Notes: generated by a model not told the origin, from the sequence alone. A DNA stretch of 64,000 bases from Paenibacillus thalictri (GCF_004307995.1 NZ_SIRE01000039.1:1-64000), one strand, 5' to 3'; positions 37,394 to 45,658 are shown, counted from the first letter of the stretch. Program-made: numbers and translations.

Positions 37394-38110
37394 TTATAAA
37401 GGCTGGGCGGCCAGCTGCTTTTCGTGGCTGCGAAGAGCTTCGCTGCCAATCATCACTTCGCACCGGTGAATGTGAACGCCCTGTTCGACAAATTTAGACT
37501 CGTATTCCGTCATCACATGATCCGGGTTGACCCCTTCCCCATGCAGGCTCAAAGAAATATGTCGCATCCTCAGCCCCATATCGGCGAATGAGTTCAACGA
37601 GAACTCGAACAATGACCGCGAATCGGTTTTTAAGTGGATTTCACCGCGTTCATTCAACAATGTTCGATACTTATCGACAAAACGCGGATGCGTCAGCCGG
37701 CGGCGGGAATGCTTCTTTTTCGGCCAAGGATCGCTGAAGTTCAAATAGATGCGCTCCAGTTCGCCCGGGGCAAAAATGTCTTCAATATATTCTATATTAA
37801 ATAACGCTAACGCCAAATTCGGCAAATCGGCCTCATCCTGGTCCGCTTCTTTCCGGGCTAACCGCGCCTTCTCGCTTGCTCTGCGCAGCAGTTCATCGTA
37901 CATATCCACACCAATGAAATTCGCCTCCGGATGCTGCAAGCTCATCTGACTGATGAACCGGCCTTTGCCCATGCCTAGTTCGACATGAATCGGGAGATCG
38001 TTGCCAAAATATTCGGACCAATTCCCCTTGTATTCTTGCGGGTTTAAAATCACCAGATCCGTCTGCGATTCAATCGCCTCACGGATGCCTTTTCTTCCTC
38101 TCAAACGCAT
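37394..38110 (-). CDS. trmB: tRNA (guanine-N7-)-methyltransferase
   Basis: 238 aa. Forms m7G46 in tRNA using SAM. The SAM motif VELGMGKGRFISQMS, acidic VDMYDELLRRA and the family signature SDPWPKKKHSRRRLTHP are all present; full length. The ATG at 38110 has GGAGG 9 nt upstream. It converges on the GT28 gene and diverges from the MarR gene. Confidence 0.96.
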   Translation of the reverse strand: MRLRGRKGIREAIESQTDLVILNPQEYKGNWSEYFGNDLPIHVELGMGKGRFISQMSLQHPEANFIGVDMYDELLRRASEKARLARKEADQDEADLPNLALALFNIEYIEDIFAPGELERIYLNFSDPWPKKKHSRRRLTHPRFVDKYRTLLNERGEIHLKTDSRSLFEFSLNSFADMGLRMRHISLSLHGEGVNPDHVMTEYESKFVEQGVHIHRCEVMIGSEALRSHEKQLAAQPL

Positions 38111-38275
38111 CGCCTATATCCTCCACTGCTTATATTTATGTGAAAAGGTAGCTCAGGAAGATTATACTCTGTTCATATTATAATGAAAAGTTCTGTTTGC
38201 TGTAAGAAAATGATTGCAATTAAACGTTGCGTTACATATTATTGTTGTAGCGAAATAGAGAAGGACGGACCTTTC

Positions 38276-38710
38276 ATGGAAGAACCACAGTTGATGACAG
38301 AGCGATTTTATAGCGCATTCCGGCAGGTTCAGTACCTGCTGCGGCAGCAGCTTCAGCCGCATCTGAATTACAATGGGCTGCAGCTGACAAGAGGGCAATT
38401 TTATTTGTTGTCCCACTTATTCCGTCGTGGTCCGCTCATGATAACAGAATTGTCGGAGTGGATGAATGTGCGTCCTGCTACGATGTCCCCTATCGTCGAC
38501 AGATTGGAGAAACATCTGCTGGTCACCAGAAACAAAGACAGCAAGGACAGACGGATCGTTTACGTAGGGCTGACTCCGAATGGAAAAAGTCTTGTGCAGG
38601 AGATGGAAGTGGAGTGGCGGCAAATGCTCAGCGAGCATCTGTCCCGTTTGACCGAGCAGGAGCAAGAGCTTGTCATTACGCTGCTGGAGAAATTTGCACG
38701 CGAATCCTAA
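38276..38710 (+). CDS. MarR family transcriptional regulator
   Basis: About 144 aa from the ATG at 38276 (GAAGGA upstream). The winged-helix core reads LTRGQFYLLSHLFRRGPLMI, then the recognition helix NVRPATMSPIVDRLEKHLLV and the wing RNKDSKDRRIVYVGLT with the DxRxxx signature. N- and C-terminal helices form the dimer. No obvious target lies next to it: trmB diverges and a WGxxGxxG protein converges. Ligand and regulon are unknown. Confidence 0.9.
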   Translation: MEEPQLMTERFYSAFRQVQYLLRQQLQPHLNYNGLQLTRGQFYLLSHLFRRGPLMITELSEWMNVRPATMSPIVDRLEKHLLVTRNKDSKDRRIVYVGLTPNGKSLVQEMEVEWRQMLSEHLSRLTEQEQELVITLLEKFARES

Positions 38711-38721
38711 TATGTATGACT

Positions 38722-38765
38722 ACGCCTCTCCCGTTTTTGGACTGGAGAGGCGTTATCTTTTTATT
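38722..38765 (+). terminator. Terminator after the MarR gene
   Basis: ACGCCTCTCC (38722-38731) pairs perfectly with GGAGAGGCGT (38744-38753), followed by TATCTTTTTATT. Confidence 0.85.
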
Positions 38766-38776
38766 GAAAAGCTGTT

Positions 38777-39436
38777 TTAGCGCACGTCGTTGTGGTCCTT
38801 ATCGCGAGTACGAAGTCCGGCAAGCCCGATCAAGCCAAGCAGACCCAACCAACCCCAGCTCATATTGCTGCCGGTTGTTGTTGCATAGGTCCGGTAAGAG
38901 CTTGTATCGTAGTTGCCTGTGCCTGCACCATATGTGGTCATACGGTTCAGGTAGTTGTTGGAGGTGTTACCGCGGTTCGTATCATAGGTCCCCGTACCGG
39001 TCGTTGTACCGTTGTAAGTCGTGGTCCCCGTCGTTCCGGTACCTCTAGTTACGCCGTTGTAGTTCGTGTCGGTCCCCGTTGTCGTTCCTGTTGTACCCGT
39101 CGTACCCGTCCCTGTGGTGTTGTTATAGGACGAAGAACCCGTTGTCGTACCGTCATAGGTTGTTGTCCCCGTCGTGCCGTAAGTCGAAGTGGTGCCCCCT
39201 GTAGTGCTGTAGGTACCGATGGTGTTGCTTGATCCCGCAGGATTGCTGTAAGGCCCCACGGAATTCAAAGCGGAAGTTCCTGTGCCTGTGTTACCCGGCG
39301 TGTTATAAGTGGAGACGTTAGGGTACGTGCCGCTCGTAGTGTTGGAAGTAGTCATTGCCGCATGAGCGCTGACGGCCCCAAAGCTCATAGCACCGGTCAA
39401 AGCCAAGGCTAAAACAGCTGTGCGAAACTTTTTCAT
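38777..39436 (-). CDS. WGxxGxxG-type surface protein, Thr/Gly-rich
   Basis: 219 aa. It has a signal peptide (MKKFRTAVLALALTGAMSFG ending AHA), a low-complexity middle built from T-T-G-T-T-Y/N-G repeats (about residues 55-170), and a C-terminus SNMSWGWLGLLGLIGLAGLR followed by charged residues. The W-G-x-x-G-x-x-G tail plus basic end matches the WGxxGxxG protein family of Bacilli, thought to be surface-sorted, but no sorting enzyme is seen nearby. The middle is likely disordered. The function is unknown. GGAAGC-type site upstream of the ATG. Confidence 0.8.
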   Translation of the reverse strand: MKKFRTAVLALALTGAMSFGAVSAHAAMTTSNTTSGTYPNVSTYNTPGNTGTGTSALNSVGPYSNPAGSSNTIGTYSTTGGTTSTYGTTGTTTYDGTTTGSSSYNNTTGTGTTGTTGTTTGTDTNYNGVTRGTGTTGTTTYNGTTTGTGTYDTNRGNTSNNYLNRMTTYGAGTGNYDTSSYRTYATTTGSNMSWGWLGLLGLIGLAGLRTRDKDHNDVR

Positions 39437-39560
39437 GTCAGAGGAAGCTCCTTTCGTGCTTTGGTGTGGTCGTGCAAGCTTATATTCTGCAAATCAAAGC
39501 GGGTTTATCCAATCCAAAGCTTAGGGGCAACATGAAAAAAGAGACTTGGAATAAGCTTCA

Positions 39561-39589
39561 CACATGCAGCTTTCACTTTTTCAGCGGCC
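39561..39589 (-). repeat. Remnant of the dispersed element (one end only)
   Basis: This 29-bp stretch, ending ACTTTTTCAGCGGCC, matches the inverted left end of copy C at about 25 of 29 positions by eye. No other part of the element is present. Confidence 0.5.
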
Positions 39590-39655
39590 TCCTCGCAATT
39601 TAATTGTATTTTCGGTAAAATAACAGCATGAACGTTTGGAATGGGGAGTTTTGCA

Positions 39656-40615
39656 ATGAGCTTTGAAACTGTGACGGAATCCATGCCGATCTGGTGGGGA
39701 GACAAGCGATTTCATACCTGGAATCACGAAATGCGCGGGCAATTTCATGAGAAAGTGTTTAAAGTCATGCTTGACGCAGGCTTTACTTGTCCGAACCGGG
39801 ACGGAAACATCGCAACCGGGGGATGTACATTTTGCAGCGCCCGCGGCTCGGGCGATTTTGCCGGCAGCCGCCGCGACGATCTTGTAACCCAATTCAATAA
39901 AATCCGCGATCTGCAGCATAAAAAGTGGCCTGAGGCCAAGTACATCGGCTATTTTCAGGCTTATACGAACACCTACGCTCCCGTAGAGGAGCTTCGCGAG
40001 TATTATGAAGTTATTTTGCAGCAGCCCGGCGTTGTTGGCTTATCCATCGCAACCCGTCCCGACTGTCTGCCGGACGATGTGGTCGAGTATTTAGCCGAGC
40101 TGAACGAGCGCACCTATTTATGGGTGGAAATGGGACTGCAAACGATTCACGAATCCACTTCCCGGCTGATTAACCGGGCCCATGATACGCAGTGTTTTAT
40201 CGACGGTGTCGCCAAATTAAGGAAACACGGAATACGCACCTGCGCGCACATCATCTACGGTCTGCCTCAGGAAACGGATGACATGATGCTGGAGACCGGG
40301 CGGGCCGTTGCCCAAATGGACGTTCAAGGCATCAAGATCCACCTGCTCCATCTGATGCGCAAGACGCCGATGGTCAAGCAATATGAAGCCGGGCTGCTGA
40401 AGTTTCTGGAACAGGACGAATACATTAAGTTAATTGCAGATACATTGGAAATATTGCCGCCGGAAATGATCGTTCACCGGTTAACGGGGGATGCGCCGCG
40501 CGATCTGCTGATCGGTCCGATGTGGAGTCTCAAAAAGTGGGAAGTGCTTAACGCCATCGATGCGGAGTTAAAACGGCGCGATACGTGGCAAGGGAAAAAG
40601 TGGAGTCCTCAATAA
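39656..40615 (+). CDS. Radical SAM protein, TIGR01212 family (YtqA/YhcC-like)
   Basis: About 319 aa from the ATG at 39656, with GGGGAG 7 nt upstream. The cluster-binding segment CPNRDGNIATGGCTFC (C-x11-C-x2-C) is the variant of this family, with YLWVEMGLQTIHE and the HLLHLMRKTPM segment conserved. The B. subtilis homologue YtqA is adjacent to ytqB (mnmM) and has been linked to wobble-uridine modification of tRNA. Here a cytochrome c gene separates the two, but the proximity supports the same role. The exact reaction is not proven from sequence. Confidence 0.88.
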   Translation: MSFETVTESMPIWWGDKRFHTWNHEMRGQFHEKVFKVMLDAGFTCPNRDGNIATGGCTFCSARGSGDFAGSRRDDLVTQFNKIRDLQHKKWPEAKYIGYFQAYTNTYAPVEELREYYEVILQQPGVVGLSIATRPDCLPDDVVEYLAELNERTYLWVEMGLQTIHESTSRLINRAHDTQCFIDGVAKLRKHGIRTCAHIIYGLPQETDDMMLETGRAVAQMDVQGIKIHLLHLMRKTPMVKQYEAGLLKFLEQDEYIKLIADTLEILPPEMIVHRLTGDAPRDLLIGPMWSLKKWEVLNAIDAELKRRDTWQGKKWSPQ

Positions 40616-40638
40616 CGATTGAGGCTCTGCTTTTTTTT
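40603..40638 (+). terminator. Terminator overlapping the radical SAM stop
   Basis: GAGTCCTCAAT (40603-40613) pairs with ATTGAGGCTC (40617-40626 approx.), then TGC and eight T residues. The stem includes the stop codon. Confidence 0.7.
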
Positions 40639-40714
40639 CCTTATAAAACCGCTTCCGGCATAATTTCGTTATGTTAGGTAACAAACTTATACATAATGAA
40701 AGAGGTGCCGTTCG

Positions 40715-41521
40715 TTGAAAACGAAATTATGCTGTGCCGTCATTGTTTTATTATGCTTAATTGTCGCGGGCTGCGGCAGCGACAAGCCGGCTTCCTCTTC
40801 CTCCCAAGGAAAAGAGACGGCAGCGGCAAACGGAACAAAATCCGAAACGCCAGCGCAGACTGCGGCGGAGACTCCCAAGCAGCCGGAAGTACCGAAAGCG
40901 GAGGCGGCTAAGCCTGCTCCAGCTGCCGTTTCAGATGCTACTGCCAAATCCGAGCCCGCTCCTAAGACCGCGGAAGCTCCCAAAACGGAAGCCCCTAATC
41001 CGGCCCAAACCGCCGCTTCAGATGCCACCGCCAAATCTGAGCCGGCCACTAAGCCCGCGGAAGCGCCCAAAGCCGAAGCTCCTAAACCTGCTCAAACCGC
41101 CGCTCCTGATGCCGCTGCCAAACCAGAGCCGACTTCTAAGCCGGTAGAAACGCCCAAAGCCGAAGCTCCTAAGCCGGCGCAACCCGCCACTCCTGATGCC
41201 GCTGCCAAATCGGAACCGGTTTCTAAGCCCGCGGAACCCGCCGCACAGCAACCGGCACCGGCAGCCGAAGCCGCTGCGAAAGTGTCCGACGAGCTTGCGC
41301 TCAAGGCGGAACCGCTGTTTAAGGACAACTGCATGGCCTGTCACGGCCAGCAGCTTCAGGGCGGAGCCGGTCCTAACTTAACCAAAGTCGGAGCCCGCAG
41401 AACAAAAGAACAAATCGTCACCCAGATCAGCAAAGGCGGCAAGTCGATGCCCGGTTTCGGCGAAGCGCTCAAAGATGAGGAAATCGAAACGCTTGCCGCA
41501 TGGCTCGCCACGAAAAAGTAA
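40715..41521 (+). CDS. Membrane-anchored cytochrome c lipoprotein with repeat linker
   Basis: 268 aa starting at TTG 40715 (AGAGGTG 7 nt upstream). The lipoprotein signal ends LIVAGC with lipidated Cys20. Residues 21-190 are an Ala/Pro/Lys/Glu linker with three 29-residue repeats of the form KSEPxxKPxEAPKAEAPKPA (78-164). The C-terminal class I cytochrome domain has heme motif CMACH (206-210) and axial Met about 245 in KSMPGFG. This resembles Bacillus c551 (CccB) but with a far longer tether, possibly to reach through the wall. It probably passes electrons to a terminal oxidase outside the membrane. Confidence 0.9.
   Translation: MKTKLCCAVIVLLCLIVAGCGSDKPASSSSQGKETAAANGTKSETPAQTAAETPKQPEVPKAEAAKPAPAAVSDATAKSEPAPKTAEAPKTEAPNPAQTAASDATAKSEPATKPAEAPKAEAPKPAQTAAPDAAAKPEPTSKPVETPKAEAPKPAQPATPDAAAKSEPVSKPAEPAAQQPAPAAEAAAKVSDELALKAEPLFKDNCMACHGQQLQGGAGPNLTKVGARRTKEQIVTQISKGGKSMPGFGEALKDEEIETLAAWLATKK
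40946..41206 (+). repeat. 87-bp tandem repeats, three units, inside the cytochrome gene
   Basis: Each unit encodes 29 residues (KSEP...DAxA). Units 2 and 3 are closest to each other. A partial fourth unit follows. Length polymorphism between strains is expected. Confidence 0.8.
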
Positions 41522-41528
41522 AAAACGT

Positions 41529-41570
41529 AAGCGTCCCCGCGAAAGCTGGAGGCGCTTTTCTTTTTCCCAT
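41529..41570 (+). terminator. Terminator after the cytochrome c gene
   Basis: AAGCGTCCCC pairs with GGAGGCGCTT (with one or two mismatches), followed by TTCTTTTT. Confidence 0.7.
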
Positions 41571-41630
41571 TCGCCTTGGCATCCTGTATAATACTGACCG
41601 TACGATGTTATAGATCGGAGTGCGATCAGG

Positions 41631-42206
41631 ATGGGTTTTGTGTCGATCTTAAGTTTTACGCATCAATGTATAGCGGCGCGGGTGCAGCCGGGGGATACGG
41701 TAATCGACGCTACCGCCGGCAATGGCAACGACACTTTATTTTTGGCCAAATTGGTCGGACCGCGCGGTAATGTTTACGGGTTTGACGTGCAGGAGCAAGC
41801 CATCGCCAAAACAAAGGAGCGGCTCAGCAAGGAGCTGTCGCAGACGGAACATATCCGGCTGTTTTTGCGCAGCCATGACGAGATGGCGGAGGTTTTGCCT
41901 GCCGGGTCGCAAGACCAGGTTGCCGCCATCATGTTTAATCTGGGATATCTCCCGGGATATGACCATGCGCTGATCACTCGCACGGACACGACGGTTCGGG
42001 CTTTGGATGCCGCCTTGCTTTTATTGCGAAAAAGCGGCATCGTAACGGTTGTTGTTTATCCCGGACACGAAGGGGGACGCGAGGAGGCGGAAGCTGTGCG
42101 GGATTGGTGCGGCAAGCTGCCGCAGGAGTTGTATCAGGTGCTGCAATATCAGCTTATCAATCAAAAAAACAATCCTCCGTACCTTCTGGCTATAGAAAAA
42201 AAATAA
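41631..42206 (+). CDS. mnmM: tRNA wobble-uridine methyltransferase MnmM (YtqB family)
   Basis: 191 aa, full length for the rRNA_methylase/YtqB family. SAM motif I is VIDATAGNGNDTLFLAKLVG, then GFDVQEQAIAKTKERL; the family-specific IMFNLGYLPG and VYPGHEGGREEAEAV are present. In B. subtilis YtqB/MnmM methylates the aminomethyl group of nm5(s2)U34 in tRNA. GGAG lies about 10 nt before the ATG. It sits 77 bp before manA and about 1 kb from the YtqA-like gene. Confidence 0.88.
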   Translation: MGFVSILSFTHQCIAARVQPGDTVIDATAGNGNDTLFLAKLVGPRGNVYGFDVQEQAIAKTKERLSKELSQTEHIRLFLRSHDEMAEVLPAGSQDQVAAIMFNLGYLPGYDHALITRTDTTVRALDAALLLLRKSGIVTVVVYPGHEGGREEAEAVRDWCGKLPQELYQVLQYQLINQKNNPPYLLAIEKK

Positions 42207-42283
42207 CCGCGTGATATAATGCAGGATGAAGCGTTTGGACTTTATTGGTAACGCGCGAGACCATAAAAAGGTAGGGGAATGAA

Positions 42284-43249
42284 GTGAAACCGTATCCGCT
42301 GCAATTTCAACCGGAAATGAAAGAACGTGTATGGGGTGGACGGGCGCTCGAGCGCTTCGGCTTGACGCTGCCGGAAGGCCATATCGGAGAAGGCTGGATG
42401 ATCGGCGATCATCCGAACGGAACAACCAAGGTCGTAAACGGCGAGTTGGCCGGCCTCGGATTGGATGAAATCCGTGAAACATACGGCAAAACGTTTTTCG
42501 GCAGCAAAGGCTTTTCCGAAAAAAACGGCCGTTTCCCGCTGCTTATTAAGCTGCTTGACTGCCAAGATGATCTTTCGGTGCAAGTTCATCCGAATGACCA
42601 CTACGACAAGCTTCCTCCAGGCGAGCTGGGTAAAACGGAGATGTGGTACGTACTGGACGCCAAGCCGGGCGCAAAAATCATCTACGGTCTGAATCCGGAT
42701 GTTACCCGCGAGACGATGGCTCAGGCCATCGCAGAAAACCGCATTATGGATTGCTTAAACGAAGTCCCGGTTCAAGCCGGCGATTCATTTTATATTCCTG
42801 CGGGCACGGTCCACGCGCTTTGCTCGGGAGTGCTGGTCGCTGAAATCCAGCAAAACTCCGATACGACATACCGGATCTACGATTATGACCGCCCTGGACT
42901 CGACGGCAAACCGCGCGAACTGCATATTGAGGATTCCTTAAACGTGATTGCCTATAAAGGAGCCGGAGCTACCCGTATGACAACGGAGCTCAGCCAAAGC
43001 GGAGAATGGCTGACGCTTGCTCAATCGCCATACTTTGTAACGGAAAAAGGGCTCGTACAAGGCGACTGGAGCTTGTCCACTTCAGCGGACAGCTTTGTCA
43101 TCCACGTCGTATGCGAAGGCAGCGGCTCCATCCGCTGGGCGGACGGCGAACTGGCCGCAGCTGCGGGCCAATGTTTCCTCATCCCGGCTTCGCTCGGATC
43201 CTACTCGCTTCACGGCGACATGACGGTGCTGCGCAGCTATTTGCCTTAA
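42284..43249 (+). CDS. manA: Mannose-6-phosphate isomerase, class I
   Basis: 321 aa starting at GTG 42284 after AGGGGAATGAA. It interconverts fructose-6-P and mannose-6-P. Zinc ligands lie in LSVQVHPND (Gln, His), EMWYVL (Glu) and IPAGTVHAL (His); length is typical of the Bacillus short form. It supplies the entry to GDP-mannose, which is relevant because the polysaccharide locus carries a GH26 mannanase-like enzyme. The link is inferred, and the gene may equally serve mannose catabolism. Confidence 0.93.
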   Translation: MKPYPLQFQPEMKERVWGGRALERFGLTLPEGHIGEGWMIGDHPNGTTKVVNGELAGLGLDEIRETYGKTFFGSKGFSEKNGRFPLLIKLLDCQDDLSVQVHPNDHYDKLPPGELGKTEMWYVLDAKPGAKIIYGLNPDVTRETMAQAIAENRIMDCLNEVPVQAGDSFYIPAGTVHALCSGVLVAEIQQNSDTTYRIYDYDRPGLDGKPRELHIEDSLNVIAYKGAGATRMTTELSQSGEWLTLAQSPYFVTEKGLVQGDWSLSTSADSFVIHVVCEGSGSIRWADGELAAAAGQCFLIPASLGSYSLHGDMTVLRSYLP

Positions 43250-43250
43250 T

Positions 43251-43412
43251 CAGAAAAAGCATCCGCTGCATAAGCGAATTATTCTTCCGATCGCCGATTG
43301 TCTCCGAATTTCTTCGAATATACCCGCTTATGGCGGGTGAAATTCGGGGACAAAAGTGGACGCTGGCTCTGCTCCAGCATCATTTCGCTCACTTCGCTGC
43401 TTTTTCCGTGAC
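43251..43412 (+). repeat. Dispersed palindromic element, copy B (diverged)
   Basis: Same order of blocks as copies A and C but with about 25% differences by eye. The terminal GGCC is lost on the left. Its tip hairpin is ACCCGC/GCGGGT where A and C have ACCTGC/GCAGGT, a compensatory pair. It lies between manA and the convergent propeller gene. Confidence 0.75.
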
Positions 43413-43472
43413 CTCCTGTTACAAACCGGAATCGCTTCCGATCGCTTCCGATTTTGTAACAGGAGGTTTTAT
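43412..43472 (+). terminator. Terminator after manA
   Basis: CCTCCTGTTACAAA (43412-43425) is the inverted repeat of TTTGTAACAGGAGG (43453-43466), followed by TTTTATTTATT. The loop carries a duplicated 10-mer, ATCGCTTCCG. Confidence 0.8.
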
Positions 43473-45350
43473 TTATTCGCTAACTCCGATCAGCAGCAGG
43501 TTGCCAGCCGGGCCCAGCACCTTGACCGTATCCGACGGATACCAGTCCATCTCGGCAGCAGCTTCAAAGGTACGGTGATGCAAATCGATCGTATGCCACC
43601 CCGAGCTGCCCGCGTACAAAGCAAGCTTATCCGGAGGTTGCGCAAATAACCGGATCGGTCCCGCAGCAAGCAGCTGCTCATTGGTCTCGAACGTATACGG
43701 TTCTGACGAATCGGCTTCCCCGCCAACACGTGTGACGCTCCACACTTCTTGACCGTCCGGCCGCTGAACGATGCGTACAAACATGTCCTGAATCAATCCT
43801 CTATATATTACAAGCGAACCATTCTCCTGCCCGAGGGGATCGGCTTGGTCCAGCAACTGCTCCGAACCTGTCGCCAAATCAAGCACGTATGTGTTGTTGA
43901 TCGTGGATCGTTCTCCATCCGGACGCTTGATACTGGAATACGACAACTTCCCTTCATCGATAAAATTTACCCAAGTAAGGCAAGGTCCCTCGTAGCAAAA
44001 GTACTGGCCCACCTTTTCATAAACATGCGGCATATCCGCATCCATGGATGGAAACACGTGCAAATCGTAGGTAAACAGACCTTCATCGTCATGTTGCCCT
44101 GCGGCGATAGCTATGGCTCCGCTGTGGGGATCCGCTGCAAGCGCGGCAAGCCTGCCCCCATCCATCTCCTCCAGCACTTTCCAGAACAGCCGGTTTTCAC
44201 CGGTTGCCGCGTTAAACGACCATACCTCCGTACGCGCCCATTCGCCTTTCATATATAATACGGTATCGCCGTCAGCGAGCCAGACGGGATAAGCCATCTC
44301 ACCGAACTGCGCCGATTTGACGACAGCCCCCTGCCGGTCCAACACCTTGAAGGTCAACTCCGAGGACATCGGGTTTTCCACTCTCTCCGAAGCCAGCAGC
44401 CAACGCCCCGACGGGGACAATTCGGCTGTCTCCATATAAGCTTCCGTATCGAAAAGCAACTCATGTTCATGAGTCGCAAAATCGTAAGTCTCTATACGAG
44501 TTGGCTTGATCGCTAGAATCGCTACCGCGTGGCTGTCCTTCAGCACGTTGCCGGACACGCCTTTGGCACCCGACATATGAACCATGACATATTTTCCGGC
44601 AGCACCACCGTCAAGCTGAAAAGTCAGCTCGCACGATGTATCGCTGTTCCAGCTCAGCGACCAGCTGCCGATTTCTGCAGGAAATACTTGACGCAGCACC
44701 TCATCGACCGAGCTCTTATCGACTTCCATATTAAACTCGATCTGAAACGTATACGGCTTGCCGACAACGTAACCTCGTATAATGCCGATCCCCCCGGGAT
44801 ACTGATCGAAAGCGCGGCGGACGTTCTCATCTTGCTGCGAGCTGATCGTGTAAGCGAAGGTTTTTGTATAATGCAAAGTAAACAAGCGATGTTGCCCTTC
44901 ACGAGACGTGAACGAGATGATCAGCGTTTCCGATGGCGCATTCTGCAGCTGCACGCCTAACACCAAGCCGTATGTTCGATTTTGTCCGCTTACGCTGAAC
45001 GGCACGGCTTCTCCCCGCTCCGTCGTGACCGATACGCCGGCTTGTAACGCTTCAAGTGCACTGTCCTCGATACTTCCCTTGGCTTCCTCCGGAATATCAA
45101 GCGAGAAGATGACCGCGGCATTCGGATCGTCATAAAACAGCCGATCGCTTGCGGAGTAATCCCAATAGGCGTTTGAACCGGCCACCCGGATATAATGAAG
45201 ATTCCCCTCTTGGATGTACGGAAAAAGCGATTTCTCCGGCTCCCGTCCCTCCTGCGCCGAAGCATTTTGTGCTCCTGCAAGCCAAGCTGTCATCAGAACG
45301 GCAAACGCCAATACCCGGGCAAATAAATTTAAGTTCATCTTCGCATTCAA
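43473..45350 (-). CDS. Secreted propeller-like protein of unknown function
   Basis: About 625 aa if started at TTG 45350, which has GGAGGGG 6 nt upstream; ATG 45365 or 45338 are alternatives. A signal peptide (LFARVLAFAVLMTAWLAGAQ) is followed by a beta-rich region with an Ig-like Big_5 pattern (about 190-270: PYTFQIEFNMEVDKSSVDEV) and then TolB/WD40-like blades (SPSGRWLLASE, YPVWLADGDTVLYMKG, LTWVNFIDEGKLSYSS). Such proteins are often extracytoplasmic sensors or surface factors. No catalytic motif is visible. Monocistronic, convergent with manA. Confidence 0.75.
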   Translation of the reverse strand: MNAKMNLNLFARVLAFAVLMTAWLAGAQNASAQEGREPEKSLFPYIQEGNLHYIRVAGSNAYWDYSASDRLFYDDPNAAVIFSLDIPEEAKGSIEDSALEALQAGVSVTTERGEAVPFSVSGQNRTYGLVLGVQLQNAPSETLIISFTSREGQHRLFTLHYTKTFAYTISSQQDENVRRAFDQYPGGIGIIRGYVVGKPYTFQIEFNMEVDKSSVDEVLRQVFPAEIGSWSLSWNSDTSCELTFQLDGGAAGKYVMVHMSGAKGVSGNVLKDSHAVAILAIKPTRIETYDFATHEHELLFDTEAYMETAELSPSGRWLLASERVENPMSSELTFKVLDRQGAVVKSAQFGEMAYPVWLADGDTVLYMKGEWARTEVWSFNAATGENRLFWKVLEEMDGGRLAALAADPHSGAIAIAAGQHDDEGLFTYDLHVFPSMDADMPHVYEKVGQYFCYEGPCLTWVNFIDEGKLSYSSIKRPDGERSTINNTYVLDLATGSEQLLDQADPLGQENGSLVIYRGLIQDMFVRIVQRPDGQEVWSVTRVGGEADSSEPYTFETNEQLLAAGPIRLFAQPPDKLALYAGSSGWHTIDLHHRTFEAAAEMDWYPSDTVKVLGPAGNLLLIGVSE

Positions 45351-45425
45351 AAGCGTCCCCTCCATCAATTGGATCCATTTACCATATAGACGCAAGAGGA
45401 CATGAAGAGGTTTCCCGCTTTACGC

Positions 45426-45452
45426 AAAAAAACTCCTCCCCGCTTAAGGGGA
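45426..45452 (-). terminator. Terminator of the B12-radical SAM gene
   Basis: In the minus direction CTCCCCTTAAGCGGGGAG forms a tight hairpin, followed by GAG and seven T residues. The right flank of copy C (CCCCGCTTTGGGGAAGGAG) echoes this hairpin, so the element again lies between related hairpin sequences. Confidence 0.75.
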
Positions 45453-45620
45453 GGCCACTGAAAAAGTGAACGCTGTATGAGCGAATCATGCTTACAATCG
45501 CCAATTGTCCCCGAATTTCTTGAATGATACCTGCTGTTGCAGGTGAAATTCGGGGACAAAAGCGAACGCTGGCGCTTTTCCAGCATGATTTCGCTCACTC
45601 CGCTGCTTTTTTCAATGGCC
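45453..45620 (+). repeat. Dispersed palindromic element, copy C (168 bp)
   Basis: Ends are GGCCACTGAAAAAG and CTTTTTTCAATGGCC. The best-paired copy: TTGTCCCCGAATTTC has an exact partner GAAATTCGGGGACAA, and GAGCGAATCATGCTT pairs with AGCATGATTTCGCTC with one bulge. It lies between the propeller gene start and the end of the B12-radical SAM gene. Confidence 0.88.
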
Positions 45621-45658
45621 CCGCTTTGGGGAAGGAGCACTTATGCATGCAAAGCCGC

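Noticed and set aside
40761-41344. Arg-rich alternative frames over the cytochrome linker
   Set aside because: They arise from the GC-rich Ala/Pro repeat DNA read in the wrong frames; the correct frame has a signal peptide and heme motif.
37183-45620. Mobile element with transposase between repeat copies
   Set aside because: No transposase-like gene occurs between or next to the copies; the genes between are ordinary housekeeping genes.
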